The notes under the pieces were generated by a model. That model worked only from the letters and a program-made list of their open reading frames with translations. It was not told the DNA's origin and ran no database searches. A stretch of DNA of 19,323 nucleotides, taken from Candidatus Krumholzibacteriia bacterium (GTDB taxonomy: Bacteria > Krumholzibacteriota > Krumholzibacteria > WVZY01 > JAKEHA01). Of this stretch, positions 15,182-19,323 are shown piece by piece. Each line of letters begins with the position of its first letter. Within the stretch, counting starts at the first letter, position 1. Location: assembly GCA_029863355.1 (NCBI GenBank), contig JAOTVO010000013.1:1-19323 (forward strand). Direction: 5' to 3'. A program made the translations under genes and the position numbers.

Positions 15182-15212
15182 CGACCCTGAACCCATCCCC
15201 CGAGGTGATGTC

Positions 15213-15719
15213 ATGTTGGACAATGATACCCGTGGGCGGCGGACCAGCGCCGCCGTCGCCTTGATCGTGATCGGCGCCGTTTTCTTTGCGCTGCAGATGA
15301 CCAAGGGACCCGCCGAGGTGCTCGTGTACCTAGCGCTCGGCGGACTGTTCCTGGTCGGCTACCTCTACCGGCGCCAGTACAACCTGCTCGTGCCGGGGTG
15401 CATCCTGCTCGGCCTGGGACTCGGCGCGCTCGGCGAGCGCTCGTCCATAGACTTCCGCGACTTCAGCCAGGTGGGGCTGGGACTCGGCTTCATCGGGATC
15501 TTCGTGGTCGATCTGGCTTTCCGGCGCCGCACACACTGGTGGCCGCTGATCCCGGGCGGGGTGCTCGTTCTCGACAGCGTGGCCGACTTGCGATACGTGG
15601 CTTGGCTCTTTAGCAAGGGCTGGCCGCTCATCCTCGTGCTGATCGGGTTGTTCATGCTGCTGCGCCGGTCGCGTGCCGCCGATGCGGAACGGCCACCGGG
15701 CCAGGGAGAGCAGGGCTAG
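15213..15719 (+). CDS. Small polytopic membrane protein (LiaI/LiaF-like transmembrane region)
   Basis: 168 residues from the ATG at 15213, with GAGGTGA at 15202-15208 as ribosome site. There are six short hydrophobic segments (about 12-29, 34-51, 57-74, 87-103, 108-124 and 136-150) and short basic loops such as YRRQY and FRRRTHWW. The repeated pattern of a WWPLIPGG-type turn followed by a helix (HWWPLIPGGVLVL; GWPLILVLIGLFMLLRR) is like the DUF5668/LiaI-LiaF-like transmembrane region found in envelope-stress proteins. The extracytoplasmic C-terminal domain of true LiaF is absent; the protein ends in a short hydrophilic tail. It stands alone: divergent from the Asp-box protein and convergent with the aminotransferase (28-base gap). 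Function unknown. Confidence 0.75.
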   Translation: MLDNDTRGRRTSAAVALIVIGAVFFALQMTKGPAEVLVYLALGGLFLVGYLYRRQYNLLVPGCILLGLGLGALGERSSIDFRDFSQVGLGLGFIGIFVVDLAFRRRTHWWPLIPGGVLVLDSVADLRYVAWLFSKGWPLILVLIGLFMLLRRSRAADAERPPGQGEQG

Positions 15720-15747
15720 GCGCGGGGAGCGGTCGAGTTCGAGGCCT

Positions 15748-17055
15748 TCACGCTGCGGGACCGCGGTCCATCCACGCGCACAGCCTGTCCATCGCTTCGA
15801 CCACGCGCGAGCAATGCGCGCGGATGAACGCGGCGTCGAGCTCGCTCCCCTGCGGGATCGCGCGCGACGCCTCGAGCGCCTCCTGGCCGTCGAAGTCCAC
15901 GTACGCGATGCGCATGGTCAGCTCCTGCTCGGGACGGCCGAACTCGCTGCCGGGGAGGACGGCCACGCCCGTGTCCTCCAGCAGGCGGCGACACAGCTCG
16001 GTGCTCGTGGAGAGGCCGCGCGCGGCGAAGCGCTCGCGTTGGGCAGAGAAGTCGGGGAACAGGTAGAACGCGCCGGCCGGGCGCACGACCTCCGCGCCGG
16101 CCGCGCGCAGGCGCTCGTAGAGCAGCGCGCCCCCAGCCCGCAGGATCCGCCGCGAAAGCAGCAGGTATTCCTCGATCTCGGGGCCCTCCTCGAACGCGCG
16201 CACCGCGGCGTACTGGATGGGCGCGCTCGTGGAGGTGAACGTCTCCGTGCCCACCGCCGCCATCGCGTCCTGCAGCCAGCGCAGGCGGTCGGGAAAGACG
16301 AACACGCCCAGGCGCCACCCCCCCGCGCCACACCACTTGCTGAGCCCGCTGCTCAGGATCGATCCCTCGGGGTAGATGGGTACGATCGACGTATGGGAAC
16401 CGGCGTGCTGCGTGCGCGCGTAGATCTCGTCGGAGAGGACGACGACGTCGTAGCGGCGCGCCACGTCGGCCAGCGCCATCAGCTCGTCCCGTTCCAGCGT
16501 AGCGCCGGTGGGGTTCGAGGGGTGATTGAGGATGAGGATCCGCGGCTGTCGCGGGTCGGCGGCGCACAGTGCCTCCAGCGTTTCCGGCGTGGGGAACCAC
16601 TTGGTCGCGTGGGAGGTGTCGACGCGCACAATACGGTGCCCGACGATCCTCGCCTGCGGCGCGTAGCTCACCCACGACGGCGAGGGTATGAGGATGTCGC
16701 CGTCGTAGCAAAGCTGCAGCAGGAACATCAGCTCCTTGGAGCCCGGGCCGATGAGCACGTTCTCGGGGCCGGCGTCGATGTCGAACGCGCGGCAGTGGAC
16801 GCGAGCGACCGCCTCGCGCAGCTCCCATAGCCCCTGCGTAGGAAGGTAATCCCTCTGGTGCGCGTTCGCGCGCAGCGCTTCCACGACGCAGTCGGGAACG
16901 GGGAAAGGCGACTGCCCGAGTCCCAGCTTGAAGACCTCGCGTCCCTGCCTCTGCAGCGCGTTGGAGAGGTCGTTGATGGCCACGGTGGCCGAGGGCATGA
17001 GTCCGGCCACGTTGTGCGTCAGCGGGAGTGTTTGCGTGGTGACGTGCGCGTCCAT
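15748..17055 (-). CDS. Class I/II pyridoxal-phosphate aminotransferase
   Basis: 435 residues. The ATG at 17053-17055 follows a very strong AAGGAGGAGG ribosome site (17061-17070), although the frame stays open far upstream. It is a fold-type I aminotransferase, probably acting on an aspartate, aromatic or other amino acid in the cytosol. Asn181 lies in NHPSNPTGA, Asp209 and Tyr212 in SDEIYA, the PLP lysine is Lys240 in SGLSKWCGAGGWRLG, Arg248 contacts the phosphate, and Arg382 in MRIAYVDFDG should bind the substrate carboxylate. LSKWCGAGGWRLG departs from the common SKxxxMTGWRxG (Cys-Gly-Ala in place of xx-Met-Thr), and the N-terminal 45 residues are longer than in typical AspC-like enzymes. 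There is no operon partner: the upstream metalloprotease gene is separated by a terminator hairpin. The specific substrate cannot be given. Confidence 0.92.
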   Translation of the reverse strand: MDAHVTTQTLPLTHNVAGLMPSATVAINDLSNALQRQGREVFKLGLGQSPFPVPDCVVEALRANAHQRDYLPTQGLWELREAVARVHCRAFDIDAGPENVLIGPGSKELMFLLQLCYDGDILIPSPSWVSYAPQARIVGHRIVRVDTSHATKWFPTPETLEALCAADPRQPRILILNHPSNPTGATLERDELMALADVARRYDVVVLSDEIYARTQHAGSHTSIVPIYPEGSILSSGLSKWCGAGGWRLGVFVFPDRLRWLQDAMAAVGTETFTSTSAPIQYAAVRAFEEGPEIEEYLLLSRRILRAGGALLYERLRAAGAEVVRPAGAFYLFPDFSAQRERFAARGLSTSTELCRRLLEDTGVAVLPGSEFGRPEQELTMRIAYVDFDGQEALEASRAIPQGSELDAAFIRAHCSRVVEAMDRLCAWMDRGPAA

Positions 17056-17060
17056 TGGCG

Positions 17061-17083
17061 CCTCCTCCTTTCCGGGCATCTTA
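17061..17083 (-). promoter_or_regulatory. Ribosome site and possible -10 of the aminotransferase gene
   Basis: AAGGAGGAGG (17061-17070) sits five bases before the start codon. TAAGAT (17078-17083, minus strand) is a possible -10 but has no convincing -35, so the ribosome site is sure and the promoter is tentative. Confidence 0.45.
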
Positions 17084-17137
17084 CACGCCCGGCTCGCGGG
17101 GGACCCAGGGACATTTCGCCGGTGGATACAGAAAGAC

Positions 17138-17167
17138 GGAGAGGGAGCCCCGAGGGGCTCCCTCTCC
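17138..17167 (-). terminator. Rho-independent terminator of the metalloprotease gene
   Basis: Two perfect 14-base arms (GGAGAGGGAGCCCC and its complement) flank a GA dinucleotide, so the stem folds with a CGAG loop. It lies 37 bases past the metalloprotease stop on the minus strand and is followed there by the U-rich GTCTTTCTGT. It separates the metalloprotease from the aminotransferase transcript. Confidence 0.8.
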
Positions 17168-17204
17168 ATCGTTGCCGTCACCGGTCGCTGCGGGCGGGTC
17201 CGGC

Positions 17205-19323
17205 CTAGAAACCGACGACGCGGTTGGCGTCGAGCGCACGGTCGATGCGCGCGACCGTCTCCATCAAATGCGCGTTGGTGGCGTCGTCGAGGCCCTGCGT
17301 CTTGAGCGCGGTCTCCGCCGACGCCTTGATCCGGCGCAGGCTGAGCCGCGAGAGCGCGACGGCCTCCTCCGGCATCATGGAGTACGGGGCGGGCATCATC
17401 TTCAGCGGCCAGGTGATCTGCTGGATCAGCCGGTCCGCGTACAACCGCTGCAGGTTGCGATCCCACAGCGCCGTCCTCCCGCGCGGCGTGGGGTTGTCCG
17501 TCCAGATGGCCCGCGTGAGCGACGCGTAGACCTGAGCCAGGGTGAACGGCTTGTCCACTTTGTACTCGTTCTCCACGACGCGCGCCTGGAGCACCGGGTT
17601 CATCAGCCGGGTCAGCGTGCCATACTGGAGGGCCGCCACCCAGTCCGCCATCGGAAAGTCGAAGCGGCGTCCCATCTGGAAGAGGTTGTTTTCCCAGGTC
17701 CGCAGTTTGTCGTCCTGGAGGCGGTTCAGCAGATCCGCCGGGAGCGCGTAGGCGCTCGAACGCAACGAGTTCTCGATGACGAAATCGAGCGCTTCCTTCT
17801 GCGTCGCGGCCGGCACCGGCTCGATCGGCAGATCGCCGCCTCCCTTGTGCGCCCGGGAGGTATAGGATCCACCGACATACTTCACGGCGACGGTGTTCGC
17901 GATGTACTTCTGCACGAACAGCGTCTGCACGGCGCTGCGCAACCCCGTCCAGCTCTCGCCGTTGGCGATCACCCGGTCCTCGAGCTTGCCCGAGCGGAGC
18001 AGGTCGTCGCAGATGGACGCGCGCTCCTTGGCCCAGGCCATGGGGTCGTCGGAGAGGTCGTTGGTGTTGCTGCGCGGATCGAGCGCCGCCAGCGGATAAG
18101 TGTCCTCGTCGGCGCCGTAGAGGTTGGACTTCTCGGTACACTTCTGGGCGACGGGCTCCAGCGCCTTGCTCTGCTCCCACTCGTCCTTGCCGTCGACGGT
18201 GGAATACCCCCAGGTGATGGCCCAGTCGTCGCAGGTCCCGACGTTGGGCGTGTAATAGTAGCCCTGGTCGGCCGCGTTGAAGGCCACGTTGGGGGTGGGG
18301 TAGTCCATGACCGATCCGGTCATGCCCATGCGCTCGATCTTCTCCTTGTCGTTGAGGCTCGCGTAGGGCGTGGCCCCCGAGCTCATGAAATTGTGGCGCA
18401 GCCCCAGCGTGTGTCCCACCTCGTGCGCGGCCACGAAACGAAGCGCCGCCGCCACGAACTCCTTGGGCATCTCGCCGTTGGGATCGATGATCCCGTTGGT
18501 CATCAGGTTGATGCCGAGGAAGTGACCGCCCAGGAGCATGCAATCGTTGAGCGCGCAGAACAGGTCCTGCTTGCCCCTCAGTTGCGGGATGTCCTCCAAC
18601 GACGGCCTCGCCGCGCGCTCCTCATCGGTGAGCCAGAACGTCTCCAGGACGGGGTCGATCGACATGAGCGCCTCGCGCGGCCCGGCCATGCGCCGGTAGG
18701 CCTTGCCGAAACTGGAAACCATGGCGTGCTCGAAGAGAATGTCCGCGTCGATGATCTCGCCCGTGCGCGGATCGACTCGCGAGGGGCCGATGGCGCCGTA
18801 CATGGGCGAGTCGGACGTGTTCCAGCGGATCGTGTTGTAGCGCGCGTCCTCGGGATCGTACTCCGGATCCTCCTCGGGGCTGGGCGCCGGTTTGGCGATG
18901 ATGGCGTTCTTGAAACCCGCCTTCTCGTAGGAGCGCTGCCACCACTCCACGCCCTCTTTGATGTACGGCACGTACTCTTCGGGAATGGTGTGGTCGAGGT
19001 AGAAGACAATCGGCTGCTTAGGCTCGGAGAGGGCAGCGTCGGGGTCCTTCTTCTCCAGTCGCCAGCGGTTGGAGTAGTGGACGAAGAAAGACTCCTGCTT
19101 CTCTCTCGAGAAGTCCTTGTGAATCGTCGTGAAGTACCCCACGCGGTCGTCCGCGATGCGCGGCGTCATCGGCTCCTCGGGCAGCTCGCGGATCGAGTAG
19201 TGCACGCCGATCTGGATGTAGCGCGGATCGGGCACGTTGGGCAAGTTGACTTTCATCACGTTGCCCGGCATGTACGTGAGCCGCGTGTCGATCTCGGTGT
19301 TCTTCGGGTAGTTGCGGATGGAG
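17205..19323 (-). CDS. Zinc-dependent metalloprotease, DUF5117/DUF4953 type (5' end cut by window edge)
   Basis: The last 705 residues or so of a larger protein. The frame is open to the right edge (SIRNYPKNTEIDTRLTYM), and the ATG at 19269-19271 is internal, so the start, export signal and N-terminal domain are outside. The catalytic motif HEVGHTLGLRHNF (codons about 18387-18425) is the metzincin H-E-x-x-H-x-x-G-x-x-H, with three zinc histidines and the general-base glutamate. A Met-turn-like GSVMDYPTPN follows about 25 residues later. Upstream, the blocks VGYFTTIHKDFS, FYLDHTIPEEYVPYIKEGVEWW and RYNTIRWNTSDSPMYGAIGPSRVDPRTGEIIDAD-like sequence are characteristic of the family (extracellular or periplasmic proteases of about 800-900 residues). 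A helical C-terminal domain ends in a series of Leu/Arg-rich helices. The zinc ligands are all intact. Substrate unknown. Confidence 0.92.
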   Translation of the reverse strand, partial: SIRNYPKNTEIDTRLTYMPGNVMKVNLPNVPDPRYIQIGVHYSIRELPEEPMTPRIADDRVGYFTTIHKDFSREKQESFFVHYSNRWRLEKKDPDAALSEPKQPIVFYLDHTIPEEYVPYIKEGVEWWQRSYEKAGFKNAIIAKPAPSPEEDPEYDPEDARYNTIRWNTSDSPMYGAIGPSRVDPRTGEIIDADILFEHAMVSSFGKAYRRMAGPREALMSIDPVLETFWLTDEERAARPSLEDIPQLRGKQDLFCALNDCMLLGGHFLGINLMTNGIIDPNGEMPKEFVAAALRFVAAHEVGHTLGLRHNFMSSGATPYASLNDKEKIERMGMTGSVMDYPTPNVAFNAADQGYYYTPNVGTCDDWAITWGYSTVDGKDEWEQSKALEPVAQKCTEKSNLYGADEDTYPLAALDPRSNTNDLSDDPMAWAKERASICDDLLRSGKLEDRVIANGESWTGLRSAVQTLFVQKYIANTVAVKYVGGSYTSRAHKGGGDLPIEPVPAATQKEALDFVIENSLRSSAYALPADLLNRLQDDKLRTWENNLFQMGRRFDFPMADWVAALQYGTLTRLMNPVLQARVVENEYKVDKPFTLAQVYASLTRAIWTDNPTPRGRTALWDRNLQRLYADRLIQQITWPLKMMPAPYSMMPEEAVALSRLSLRRIKASAETALKTQGLDDATNAHLMETVARIDRALDANRVVGF

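Noticed and set aside
15748..18543. A 931-codon frame that would fuse about 490 extra residues to the N-terminus of the aminotransferase
   Set aside because: The extra part overlaps the metalloprotease gene in another frame, crosses its terminator hairpin, and has no domain motifs. The strong ribosome site at 17061-17070 marks the real start.
1..19323. Defence system, biosynthetic cluster, prophage or integrated element
   Set aside because: No nuclease/helicase set, toxin-antitoxin pair, synthase modules, integrase or direct-repeat boundary was found, and composition looks even across the window.

Overview
This is a 19.3 kb stretch of a GC-rich (by eye about two thirds G+C) bacterial chromosome. 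Coding density is very high: no gene-free stretch exceeds 300 bases, and the longest gap is 174 bases. I see no tRNA, rRNA, CRISPR array, insertion sequence, phage gene or attachment site. A large secreted protein ends in an Asp-box, choice-of-anchor (ASH-like) and FlgD-like Ig/C-terminal sorting layout, and a DUF5117/DUF4953-type zinc metalloprotease lies nearby. Together with the base composition, these suggest an uncultured high-GC lineage of the FCB superphylum or a close neighbour (for example Eisenbacteria, Krumholzibacteriota or Gemmatimonadota). That placement is an inference, because there is no phylogenetic marker in the window.

Layout. 2-565 (+): 3' part of a potassium-channel-like membrane protein. 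583-2307 (-): alpha/beta-hydrolase fused to a C-terminal DCC (DUF393) domain. 2404-3552 (+) and 3579-4370 (+): a Cys/Met-metabolism PLP lyase followed by a short-chain dehydrogenase, a probable two-gene operon. 4372-5220 (-): membrane-anchored BEM46-like hydrolase. 5305-7152 (+): ABC-F ATPase. 7164-8354 (-): DNA polymerase IV. 8485-11845 (+): probable operon of a second SDR, a VOC-fold protein and a 7TMR-DISM histidine kinase. 11916-15038 (-): secreted Asp-box protein. 15213-15719 (+): small six-helix membrane protein. 15748-17055 (-): class I/II aminotransferase. 17205 to the right edge (-): C-terminal part of a large zinc metalloprotease.

Genes alternate between strands, which gives five convergent and four divergent junctions. 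Four of the five convergent gaps are only 1 to 28 bases, without recognisable intrinsic terminators. The two large exported minus-strand proteins instead end in long perfect hairpins. At two divergent junctions the -10 elements of the opposed promoters overlap in one symmetric AT-rich motif.

Functionally this looks like a mixture of housekeeping and accessory metabolism (translation rescue, translesion synthesis, amino-acid metabolism, oxidoreductases) with cell-surface functions (metalloprotease, Asp-box protein, sensor kinase, channel). I did not find convincing evidence of a new multi-gene system. The most unusual items are the hydrolase-DCC fusion, the overlapping divergent promoters, the SDR/VOC/sensor-kinase operon without a response regulator, and the architecture and operator-like upstream region of the secreted Asp-box protein.
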